Origin: Syntrophomonadaceae bacterium
GTDB lineage: Bacteria > Bacillota > Dethiobacteria > SKNC01
NCBI GenBank assembly: GCA_003555415.1
Contig: PWHX01000070.1
Coordinates: forward strand, 1-8,540
Reading direction: 5' to 3'
Length of the DNA stretch: 8,540 nucleotides
A program made the position numbers and the translations under genes. Shown one piece after another: positions 1 through 5,998 of this stretch. A model generated the notes under the pieces. It did not search any database, was not told the DNA's origin, and saw only the letters and a program-made list of their open reading frames with translations. How positions within the stretch are numbered: the stretch's first letter is position 1; each line of letters opens with the position of its first letter.

Positions 1-189
1 GACAAGGCATTGGCTGCCTATAATGGTGGGTCCGGCAATGTGAGGCGCTGGAGCAGCAGCCTCCTTGGCACCACCGCTGAAGACTTTCCTACAGCCATAA
101 CCTTTGTGGAAACGAGAGAGTATATTGCTAAAGTGCTCAACACATACCACACTTATAACTGGCTCTACGGCGCAGCGGATGAAAATTAG
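1..189 (+). CDS. Lytic murein transglycosylase, C-terminal fragment (5' end outside window)
   Basis: This is the last 62 codons of a reading frame that enters from the left edge and stops at TAG 187-189. The visible protein begins DKALAAYNGGSGNVRRW and ends with FVETREYIAKVLNTYHTYNWLYG. The AYNGG block followed by the ETREYxxKVL block is the characteristic end of the GH23 lytic transglycosylase (Slt) domain. These enzymes cleave peptidoglycan between MurNAc and GlcNAc to form 1,6-anhydro ends and act outside the membrane. The catalytic glutamate and any signal peptide lie upstream and cannot be seen. Base composition is about 52% GC over the first 180 bases, higher than the selenium and folate genes that follow. 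The family call is secure; the exact paralogue is not. Confidence 0.88.
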   Translation, partial: DKALAAYNGGSGNVRRWSSSLLGTTAEDFPTAITFVETREYIAKVLNTYHTYNWLYGAADEN

Positions 190-299
190 ATCCCCCATTT
201 TATCAAAATGGTAAGGAAAAACAAGCATTTGAGTTAAGGCACGTATGACAACAAATTGTCGTCTTTATGTGGTTTTCGGGTGGTTTCCGGCAAAACAGC
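190..299. other. Intergenic stretch with small palindromes and a tandem repeat
   Basis: No coding sequence is supported here. A weak hairpin CCATTTT/AAAATGG (195-201 with 205-211, loop of 3) follows the transglycosylase stop but has no T tract, so it is a poor terminator. A second inverted repeat, ATGACAA/TTGTCGT (245-251 with 256-262, one G-T pair, loop CAAA), is followed by a T-containing but not T-rich stretch. An imperfect 11-bp tandem repeat, GTGGTTTTCGG then GTGGTTTCCGG (269-279 and 280-290, one mismatch), lies just upstream of the selC promoter. Any of these could be a weak terminator or an operator; the sequence does not decide. Confidence 0.4.
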
Positions 300-328
300 T
301 TGATTTTAGAACTTGGTAGTGTTACAAT
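300..328 (+). promoter_or_regulatory. Sigma-A-type promoter for selC and probably the sel operon
   Basis: TTGATT at 300-305 and TACAAT at 323-328 are separated by exactly 17 bases, a good housekeeping -35/-10 pair. Predicted transcription start is near 335, leaving a leader of roughly 33 nt before the mature tRNA, which would be removed by RNase P. It is the best promoter upstream of selC and could also feed selA, selB and the LysR gene by read-through of the hairpin after selC. Confidence 0.65.
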
Positions 329-337
329 AAATAAGCG

Positions 338-359
338 AAAGCCCATATAATAAGGCTTT
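338..359 (+). promoter_or_regulatory. Inverted repeat enclosing a second TATAAT box in the selC leader
   Basis: AAAGCC (338-343) pairs with GGCTTT (354-359) around a 10-base loop that contains a perfect TATAAT at 346-351. A poor -35 match, TTACAA (322-327), lies 18 bases upstream. This could be a second weaker promoter, an operator around a -10 element, or simply a leader hairpin 5' of the tRNA. Only the repeat and the box are observed; the function is open. Confidence 0.35.
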
Positions 360-368
360 GCAGGAATT

Positions 369-464
369 GGGAGTAGCTAGGTAGCTGGTGCGCCTCTTGG
401 ACTTCAAATCCAATGGTGGGCGAGATCCGTCCACGGTGGGTTCGATTCCCATCTACTCCCGCCA
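369..464 (+). tRNA. selC: tRNA-Sec (anticodon UCA), CCA encoded
   Basis: This tRNA is charged with serine, converted to Sec-tRNA by SelA and delivered to UGA codons by SelB. The acceptor stem has 8 bp, GGGAGTAG (369-376) with CTACTCCC (453-460), followed by discriminator G461 and encoded CCA 462-464. The anticodon stem TTGGA/TCCAA (397-401, 409-413) encloses loop CTTCAAA, with anticodon TCA at 404-406. A long variable arm (about 414-435) has a 6-bp stem, GTGGGC/GTCCAC reading 416-421 with 429-434 (one G-U). The T stem has 5 bp (436-440 with 448-452) around TTCGATT. The 8+5 acceptor/T arrangement, UCA anticodon and long extra arm are diagnostic of bacterial tRNA-Sec. The D stem can form 6 bp around a TGGT loop only if A383 is bulged. 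Total length is 96 nt, against 95 in Escherichia coli. Confidence 0.97.
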
Positions 465-473
465 TTTTTATAG

Positions 474-494
474 AAAAGCGCTTTTTGCGCTTTT
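474..494 (+). terminator. Hairpin between selC and selA, likely leaky terminator or attenuator
   Basis: AAAAGCGC (474-481) and GCGCTTTT (487-494) form a perfect 8-bp stem with a TTTTT loop, followed by AATTTTAAT. It begins 10 nt after the tRNA CCA and ends 33 nt before the selA start. It fits a Rho-independent terminator or a processing hairpin at the tRNA 3' end. No convincing promoter was found between it and selA, so selA expression probably depends on read-through. Confidence 0.6.
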
Positions 495-514
495 AATTTT
501 AATATAAAATAAAT

Positions 515-530
515 GGAGTGAGTAAGGTTG
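515..530 (+). promoter_or_regulatory. selA ribosome binding site and TTG start
   Basis: GGAG at 515-518 lies 9 bases before TTG 528-530, which opens the SelA frame. The nearby ATG at 513-515 overlaps the Shine-Dalgarno and reads only ATG GAG TGA, so it cannot be the SelA start. The TTG call rests on this spacing and on the N-terminal sequence that follows fitting SelA. Confidence 0.7.
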
Positions 531-1952
531 GAGAATAATTTTAGAAAAAAATATCTCAGGTCTCTTCCTGCTGTTGACCAGGTTTTACAGAGCAGTGTTT
601 TGTTACAGCTACAGAAGGATTACCCCCAGGGGATAATTAATAATGCAGCCAAGGAGATAGTGAATAGCCTCAGGACTGGAATTCTTCAAGCTGAAACAGA
701 GGAAGATATCAGGGATGTTGATTTTCATATAGAAAAATTAGCCGGGCTTACAGCGGAAAAAGTTAAAGAAACTCTAAGGCCCAATCTCCAAAATGTTATA
801 AATGCCACGGGAATTATTCTTCACACCAATTTAGGAAGATCCCTTTTGGCGGAAAGGTCTATAGAAGCAGTAAAAGAAGTTACCCGTCATTTCAGTAACC
901 TGGAGTTTGAACTTGTTACAGGAGAAAGAGGTTCCCGTTATATACATGTTGAAGATTTGTTATGTCAGTTAACAGGGGCAGAGGCAGCTATTGTGGTAAA
1001 TAATAACGCTGCAGCCGTACTGCTTGTGTTAAACACGCTGGCCAGGGAAAGGGAGGTTATTATTTCCCGGGGTCAGCTAGTGGAGATTGGCGGTTCCTTT
1101 AGGATTCCTGAAGTGATGACCCAGAGCGGTGCTCATCTTGTAGAGGTAGGAACTACTAATAAGACCCATCTTATGGATTATCAAAGAGCCATTGGTGAAA
1201 ATACGGCAATGATATTAAAGGTACATACCAGCAACTATGATATTGTTGGGTTTACTTCACAGGTTAGTACTTCTGAACTGGTAGATCTGGGAGAAAAGTA
1301 CAGCCTGCCGGTAATTGAAGATTTAGGGAGCGGTGTGCTGATAGATTTAGCCAGGCATGGCTTAAAAGGAGAACCTACCGTTCCAGAGAGTATAGGTGAA
1401 GGGCTGGATATAGTTACTTTCAGCGGGGATAAACTGCTAGGGGGCCCCCAGGCGGGTATTATAGTAGGCAAGAAACATTATATTGAAAAGATTAAAAAGA
1501 ATCAGCTGACCCGGGCCTTGAGAATAGATAAGATGACCCTGGCGGCCCTGGAGGCTACTTTGCAGCTTTACCTGGATGAGGAAAAAGCGATGAGGGAAAT
1601 TCCTACTTTAAAGATGCTGGCAATGCCTTTAGCCGAAGTTGAGGCCAGGGCTGAGGATATGACTGCCTACCTCAAAGATAATCTTATTGGTAAGGCTCAA
1701 ATAAGAGTAATAGATGGTTTTTCCCAGGTAGGCGGTGGGGCAATGCCCCTGGAGGAAATACCAACCAAGCTAATTTCTTTGCAGCCTTTCAGGATAACTA
1801 CTACGGAAATAGCAGAAAATCTCCGGGAAGAGGAAATACCTGTAATTGCCCGGATTCACAAAAACCAGGTTTTAATTGATTTAAGAACAGTAAGGGAAGA
1901 CGAAACTTTTTTACTGCGGGACAGTCTGGTCCGGGTATTAAAGAAGGTTTAA
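528..1952 (+). CDS. selA: L-seryl-tRNA(Sec) selenium transferase
   Basis: SelA is a cytoplasmic, PLP-dependent, fold-type I enzyme that converts Ser-tRNA(Sec) to Sec-tRNA(Sec) using selenophosphate. The 474-residue product is close to the roughly 460-residue family norm. The N-terminal segment, about 1-60 (RSLPAVDQVLQSS), matches the tRNA-binding region of SelA. The core has NATGIILHTNLGRS and the cofactor motif TFSGDKLLGGPQAG, with Lys302 the expected Schiff-base lysine. Other conserved stretches are EDLGSG and the late GGGAMPLEEIPT. The start is TTG with a GGAG site 9 bases upstream. It lies 63 nt after selC and 18 nt before selB, which indicates one transcription unit. No missing key residue was noticed. 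SelD, the selenophosphate donor enzyme, is not in the window. Confidence 0.97.
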   Translation: MENNFRKKYLRSLPAVDQVLQSSVLLQLQKDYPQGIINNAAKEIVNSLRTGILQAETEEDIRDVDFHIEKLAGLTAEKVKETLRPNLQNVINATGIILHTNLGRSLLAERSIEAVKEVTRHFSNLEFELVTGERGSRYIHVEDLLCQLTGAEAAIVVNNNAAAVLLVLNTLAREREVIISRGQLVEIGGSFRIPEVMTQSGAHLVEVGTTNKTHLMDYQRAIGENTAMILKVHTSNYDIVGFTSQVSTSELVDLGEKYSLPVIEDLGSGVLIDLARHGLKGEPTVPESIGEGLDIVTFSGDKLLGGPQAGIIVGKKHYIEKIKKNQLTRALRIDKMTLAALEATLQLYLDEEKAMREIPTLKMLAMPLAEVEARAEDMTAYLKDNLIGKAQIRVIDGFSQVGGGAMPLEEIPTKLISLQPFRITTTEIAENLREEEIPVIARIHKNQVLIDLRTVREDETFLLRDSLVRVLKKV

Positions 1953-1970
1953 CCGGGAGGGAGAGCCTTT

Positions 1971-3884
1971 ATGGATTCTATAATTGTGGGTACTGCAGGA
2001 CATGTAGATCATGGAAAAACTATGCTCATTAAAGCTCTTACCGGCAAAGATACGGATCGTTTAAGAGAAGAAAAAGAAAGAGGCATTTCCATAGATCTAG
2101 GCTTCGCCCCTTTCACACTTCCCAGCGGCAGGTTGGCGGGTATTGTTGACGTTCCAGGACATGAAAGATTTATACACAACATGTTGGCGGGGATAGGAGG
2201 CATTGACGTGGTCATACTGGTTGTTGATGCATCGGAAGGAGTTATGCCCCAGACCCGGGAGCACTTGGAAATAATGCAGCTTTTGGAGATAAATAAAGGG
2301 ATAGTAGTTATAACTAAAATAGACCTGGTTGAAGAAGAATGGTTGGAATTAGTAGAAGAAGAAATAAAGGAAGAGTTTAAAGGCACCTTTTTAGAAGAGG
2401 CTTTAATTCATCGTGTTTCCGTAGTTGACGGGACCGGCATTGAAGAATTAAAGGATTTACTGGACAAAATATCACTGGATGTTCCCTCAAAAGACCAGGA
2501 AGCACCCTTGAGGATACCTGTAGACAGGATCTTTAGCGTGTCCGGTTTTGGCACCATAATAACCGGAACATTGCTTAGTGGAACTGTTGCAATTGGTGAA
2601 ACTGTTCAAATACTTCCTTCAAGATTAGAAGCCCGCATAAGGCAGATACAGTTGTTTGGTGAAACTACAGAAAAAGCCGTGGCAGGTCACAGGGTGGCTT
2701 TAAACATGGCCGGAATAGAAAAAGATTTGATAGAAAGAGGCGATGTAGTTGTCAGGCCGGGTTTTTTCAAGGATACTACACTAATAGATGCCCGCCTTAA
2801 TCTTCTGCCGGAAATAAAAAATTCTCTGGTTAATATGGCGCCGGTTCACTTGTATTTAGGTGCCAAAAGGCTTGTAGCGAAAATTTTACTTTTGGAAAAA
2901 GATGAACTGCTCCCGGGAGAATCTACACTTGTTCAGTGCCGTTTAGACAGGGCAGTAGTTGCCCACTCCGGAGACCGCTTTATTATAAGGTCTTATTCCC
3001 CTATGACTACCATAGGAGGGGGAGTTGTGTTGGACGGGCATCCAGCAAAACACAAGCGTTTTAAAGAGGATGTAATTAAACGGTTAAAAGTTTTAGAGGA
3101 AGGCGACCCTGTTGAATTAATTCTTCAAAAACTGGCAGAAAAAAAATTTGCCTCTGTAAATGAGCTTCGGTTGACAACTAAACTACCTGAAGATATCTTA
3201 AATAATGAAGTAGACAAATTAATTGAAGCCGGCAGGATTGTGCCTTTGTCTAATGCTGTGTTAAACAGTGCAACCATGGAGGAGTGGAAAGATTTTATTA
3301 TTAAATCTTTACAGGATCATTACCGTAAAAATAATTTATCCACCGGATTGTCTAAAGCACAGTTGAAAAATCACCTTTCAACGGAATTAAATCAAAAGGA
3401 TTACGACTCTTTTTTAGGGCTACTGCAAGATATGAAACTTATTGAAATAAAGGGAGAAACTATTTCTTTTTATGGCCATGAAGCAAAACCTTCACCGAAA
3501 GAAGAAGATATACTTCAAAAGATAGAAGAATTACACCTTACTAACAAATTTTCACCCCCTGTAAGAAAAGAAATAACCGATATCTTAAAAACAACATCTC
3601 CAACTACCGACAATTTAATTAGTTATCTTTTAGAAAAGGGTATACTGGTTAAAATTAGTGAAGATTTTTTCCTGCATCGGGAATCTTTTAATGAATGCGT
3701 GAAAATATTGAGGGAATACCTGGATAAAAATGGAGAAATTACAGTATCTGAATTCAGAACACTGCTGGGCACTTCCCGGAAATATGCTCTGCCTCTTTTA
3801 GAAAGCTTTGATCAGAGAAAACTTATCCGCAGAGTTGAAGATAAAAGGGTTCCCTGGAGAATAAAAGAAACGGGAGAGCTTTAA
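1971..3884 (+). CDS. selB: Selenocysteine-specific translation elongation factor SelB
   Basis: SelB is an EF-Tu-like GTPase that carries Sec-tRNA(Sec) to the ribosome and binds the SECIS hairpin next to the UGA. At 637 residues it has the full bacterial SelB length. The G domain, about 1-170, shows GHVDHGKT (10-17), DVPGHE beginning at Asp60, and TKID (115-118). EF-Tu-like domains II and III follow, with DRIFSVSGFGTIITGTLLSG and the late SYSPMTTIGGG (GGG at 349-351). From about residue 370 to the end lie the winged-helix repeats that recognise SECIS RNA. The ATG has a GGGAGGGAG site at about 1955-1963, 18 nt after the selA stop. The stop codon directly abuts the start of the LysR gene. The intact C-terminal region implies that the host has SECIS-bearing selenoprotein genes elsewhere. 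Confidence 0.97.
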   Translation: MDSIIVGTAGHVDHGKTMLIKALTGKDTDRLREEKERGISIDLGFAPFTLPSGRLAGIVDVPGHERFIHNMLAGIGGIDVVILVVDASEGVMPQTREHLEIMQLLEINKGIVVITKIDLVEEEWLELVEEEIKEEFKGTFLEEALIHRVSVVDGTGIEELKDLLDKISLDVPSKDQEAPLRIPVDRIFSVSGFGTIITGTLLSGTVAIGETVQILPSRLEARIRQIQLFGETTEKAVAGHRVALNMAGIEKDLIERGDVVVRPGFFKDTTLIDARLNLLPEIKNSLVNMAPVHLYLGAKRLVAKILLLEKDELLPGESTLVQCRLDRAVVAHSGDRFIIRSYSPMTTIGGGVVLDGHPAKHKRFKEDVIKRLKVLEEGDPVELILQKLAEKKFASVNELRLTTKLPEDILNNEVDKLIEAGRIVPLSNAVLNSATMEEWKDFIIKSLQDHYRKNNLSTGLSKAQLKNHLSTELNQKDYDSFLGLLQDMKLIEIKGETISFYGHEAKPSPKEEDILQKIEELHLTNKFSPPVRKEITDILKTTSPTTDNLISYLLEKGILVKISEDFFLHRESFNECVKILREYLDKNGEITVSEFRTLLGTSRKYALPLLESFDQRKLIRRVEDKRVPWRIKETGEL

Positions 3885-4808
3885 ATGAAAATATCCATTT
3901 TAAAAACATTCACAATTGCTGTAGAGGAGAAAAGTTTATCTAAAGCTGCTGAATTACTTTATCTTACCCAACCAGCAGTTAGTAAGCATATTAAAATACT
4001 GGAGAAACATTTTAACGTACAGTTATTCCACCGACAGGGGCAAAAAGTTTCCCTTACTGAAGGTGGAGAGCTTTTTTACAGCCAGGCAAAAGATATAATT
4101 AAAAAATGGGAAAATAGCATGCAACTTATGAGTGAATTAAGTGATAAGGTTGGAGGAGTTTTAAGAATTGGAGCCAGTACTATCCCAGGAGAATATCTCC
4201 TGCCGTACCTTTTAGGCTCTTATAAACAGCACTACCCGGAAGTAGAAATAAAAGTGGAAATAGGAGATACAGGGGAAATAGTAAAAAAATTACTTTCAGA
4301 AGAAGTCCATATAGGTATTGTAGGGGCTTCGGTAGAAAGGAAAAAGCTAAAAGCCAGAAAATTCACAGAAGATAATTTAGTATTAATTATTCCCTCAGGG
4401 CATCCATTGGCGCAAAAGAAAAAAATATATCCTAATGATTTAATTAATCAAGAATTAATTTGGCGGGAAAAGGGTTCAGGTACCAGAAGGGTTGTAGAAG
4501 AAAAACTTTTGAATGCAGGATTGTCTCTGGAGTCCCTGCAGCCTGTTTTAGAATTGGGAAGTACCCAGTCAATTATTACGGCAGTTAATGCCGGCCTGGG
4601 GATTTCCTTTGTTTCTGCCTGGGCGGTATGTAGAGAAGCATTATCTAAGCATTTAGTAAAAAGAAATGTTGAAGGAATACCCCTACAAAGAGATCTTTAT
4701 TTTTTATACCCTAAAGAACAGTATTTGCCAAGATCAGCAATTAAGTTTTTAGATTATAGTGATCAGTTTGATATCTTGCTTCATCTAAAAAATAACTTAT
4801 ACAATTAA
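3885..4808 (+). CDS. LysR-family transcriptional regulator linked to selenium genes
   Basis: This is a 307-residue protein of normal LysR length. Residues 1-60 form the winged helix-turn-helix (SLSKAAELLYLTQPAVSKHIKILEKH within about 17-42, then QLFHR), followed by a linker helix to about 88. The two-lobed effector domain runs from about 90 (GVLRIGASTIPGEYLLPYLL) to 300, in the style of the CysB/CbbR-type periplasmic-binding fold. Its ATG starts immediately after the selB stop, with no gap. A GGGAGAG site (3872-3878) lies inside the selB end, so the genes are very likely cotranscribed and translationally coupled. LysR proteins next to sel genes are recognised as a selenium-metabolism-associated group, from memory of database naming; the ligand and targets are unknown to me. 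Targets could include selenium uptake or selenoprotein genes, which is inference. Confidence 0.88.
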   Translation: MKISILKTFTIAVEEKSLSKAAELLYLTQPAVSKHIKILEKHFNVQLFHRQGQKVSLTEGGELFYSQAKDIIKKWENSMQLMSELSDKVGGVLRIGASTIPGEYLLPYLLGSYKQHYPEVEIKVEIGDTGEIVKKLLSEEVHIGIVGASVERKKLKARKFTEDNLVLIIPSGHPLAQKKKIYPNDLINQELIWREKGSGTRRVVEEKLLNAGLSLESLQPVLELGSTQSIITAVNAGLGISFVSAWAVCREALSKHLVKRNVEGIPLQRDLYFLYPKEQYLPRSAIKFLDYSDQFDILLHLKNNLYN

Positions 4809-4918
4809 TAAGGTTTAAAAAAAGGATTTTTAATTAAAAGGTCTAATTAGTATGTGACAACTTTAAGGAATAGCTCCGAGAAACGTATGGCAATTATCTA
4901 ATTAAAGGAGTGTCATAA
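4809..4918 (+). promoter_or_regulatory. AT-rich spacer and leader of the folate operon
   Basis: This 110-nt gap divides the selenium block from the folate block. It contains the AT palindrome TTTTAATTAAAA (4828-4839), with no GC stem or T tract to make a clear terminator. It also has a direct repeat TCTAATTA (4842-4849 and 4897-4904). TAATTAG (4844-4850) could pair with CTAATTA (4898-4904), just before the folE Shine-Dalgarno AAAGGAG (4904-4910). GTGACA (4854-4859) resembles a -35 box, but no -10 lies at the right distance. I could not identify a confident promoter or any known riboswitch class. Confidence 0.35.
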
Positions 4919-5488
4919 ATGATTGACCAGGGGAAAATACAAGAAGCTGTAAAAATAATTATTGAAGCTATTGGGGAGGACCCTAACCGGGAGGGACTTA
5001 TAGAGACCCCCAAGAGAGTAGCAAAAATGTATGCGGAAATATTTCAAGGTCTAAAAGAAGATCCCAGTGAACATCTCAGGAAATGTTTTACTGAAGATGA
5101 ACATGATGAAATGATTTTGGTCAGAGATATTCCCACTTATTCCATGTGTGAACATCATCTGCTGCCCTTTTATGGAAAAACTCATGTGGCTTATATCCCT
5201 GCTAACGGTAGGATTACAGGCTTAAGTAAAATAGCCAGAGTTGTAGAAACTATTGCCAGGAGACCTCAGCTGCAGGAAAGATTAACAAGTGAAGTGGCTG
5301 ATGTAGTGATGGAAACTTTAGAGCCTAAAGGTATAGTTGTGGTAGTAGAAGCGGAACATTTATGTATGACAATAAGGGGAATAAAAAAGCCCGGCTCCCA
5401 AACCATAACGTCTGCGGTAAGGGGTATTTTCCGTCGAAATCAGGTTTCCAGGAGCGAAGCATTTTCTTTAATTAAAGGAAGCAGGTAA
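4919..5488 (+). CDS. folE: GTP cyclohydrolase I
   Basis: FolE opens the pterin branch of folate synthesis, converting GTP to 7,8-dihydroneopterin triphosphate plus formate. The 189-residue product has typical type I length. The zinc site is intact: Cys77 and His80 in SMCEHHLLPFYGKTHVAYIP, and Cys149 in EAEHLCMTIRG. GLSKIARVVE, PQLQERLT and GSQTITSAVRGIF complete the family signature, and the N-terminal GEDPNREGLIETPKRVAKMY is also classic. An AAAGGAG site precedes the ATG by 8 bases. It is the first gene of a folate operon; only AG separates its stop from the start of the next gene. The Cys/His ligands place it with the canonical zinc enzyme rather than the unrelated FolE2 type. Confidence 0.97.
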   Translation: MIDQGKIQEAVKIIIEAIGEDPNREGLIETPKRVAKMYAEIFQGLKEDPSEHLRKCFTEDEHDEMILVRDIPTYSMCEHHLLPFYGKTHVAYIPANGRITGLSKIARVVETIARRPQLQERLTSEVADVVMETLEPKGIVVVVEAEHLCMTIRGIKKPGSQTITSAVRGIFRRNQVSRSEAFSLIKGSR

Positions 5489-5490
5489 AG

Positions 5491-5976
5491 ATGGAAAGGA
5501 TTGAAAAAATATTAAAGAACAAGCAGTTTCAAAAATATATACAAGAAAATAGTATAAAGGAAAAAGATCGGAAGTTTTGTCCTCATGATTTAGAACATTT
5601 AATTTCTGTAGCCAGGATAGCATATTTAATAATTATTGAACAGGATAAAAGCTTTGCACGGGATGTTGTTTATGCCGCCGGCTTGCTTCATGATATTGGC
5701 AGGTGGGAGGAATATGAGACAGGAAAGGATCATGCCCAGGCCAGCGCTGAGTTATCTGTAGAAATATTAACAAAGTCTGGCTTTACCGGGAAAGAAAGGG
5801 AAGAGATAGTTAAAGCAGTTGAGGAACACCGGGGCAAGAATGGTGATAACCTTTCTTTTTTAGGAAAAATACTTCACCAGGCTGACATGTTATCCCGTCC
5901 CTGCTGGCAGTGTAAGGCCAGGGGAGAATGCTATAAATATGCAGACATGCCAACCAGGGAAGGTCTGCAATATTAA
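5491..5976 (+). CDS. HD-domain metal-dependent phosphohydrolase in folate operon
   Basis: This 161-residue soluble protein has an HD-superfamily core. Likely metal ligands are His36 (in HDLEHLISVARIA), His67-Asp68 (in AGLLHDIGRWEEY) and Asp132 (in HQADMLSR), with His81 and His113 as further conserved-looking histidines. HD proteins hydrolyse phosphate esters or nucleotides, but the substrate here cannot be read from sequence. After the core comes a tail with Cys138, Cys141 and Cys147 (PCWQCKARGECYKY), possibly a metal site. The ATG is 2 nt after the folE stop, so the two are almost certainly coupled. The gene lies between FolE and the later folate enzymes while no Nudix-type dihydroneopterin triphosphate hydrolase is present. 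A role in dephosphorylating that intermediate is a reasonable inference, unproven; alternatively it could be a housecleaning or regulatory hydrolase. Confidence 0.85.
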   Translation: MERIEKILKNKQFQKYIQENSIKEKDRKFCPHDLEHLISVARIAYLIIIEQDKSFARDVVYAAGLLHDIGRWEEYETGKDHAQASAELSVEILTKSGFTGKEREEIVKAVEEHRGKNGDNLSFLGKILHQADMLSRPCWQCKARGECYKYADMPTREGLQY

Positions 5977-5998
5977 TATTGTTGAAGAGGTGTTTTAA

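Noticed and set aside
195..211. CCATTTT/AAAATGG hairpin as terminator of the transglycosylase gene
   Set aside because: The stem is AT-rich and has no T tract after it; kept only as a note within the intergenic entry.
1440..1449. Perfect palindrome GGGGGCCCCC in selA
   Set aside because: It falls on codons for the invariant LLGGPQAG stretch, so codon choice explains it.
1235..1471. Minus-strand open frames inside selA, selB, folP and the HD gene
   Set aside because: They lie antisense to strongly conserved coding sequence and are rich in Ser/Pro/Ile as expected of shadow frames; none matches a known protein.
4809..4918. Tetrahydrofolate riboswitch upstream of folE
   Set aside because: I could not find the conserved paired segments of that riboswitch class, and the spacer is AT-rich with only weak stems.
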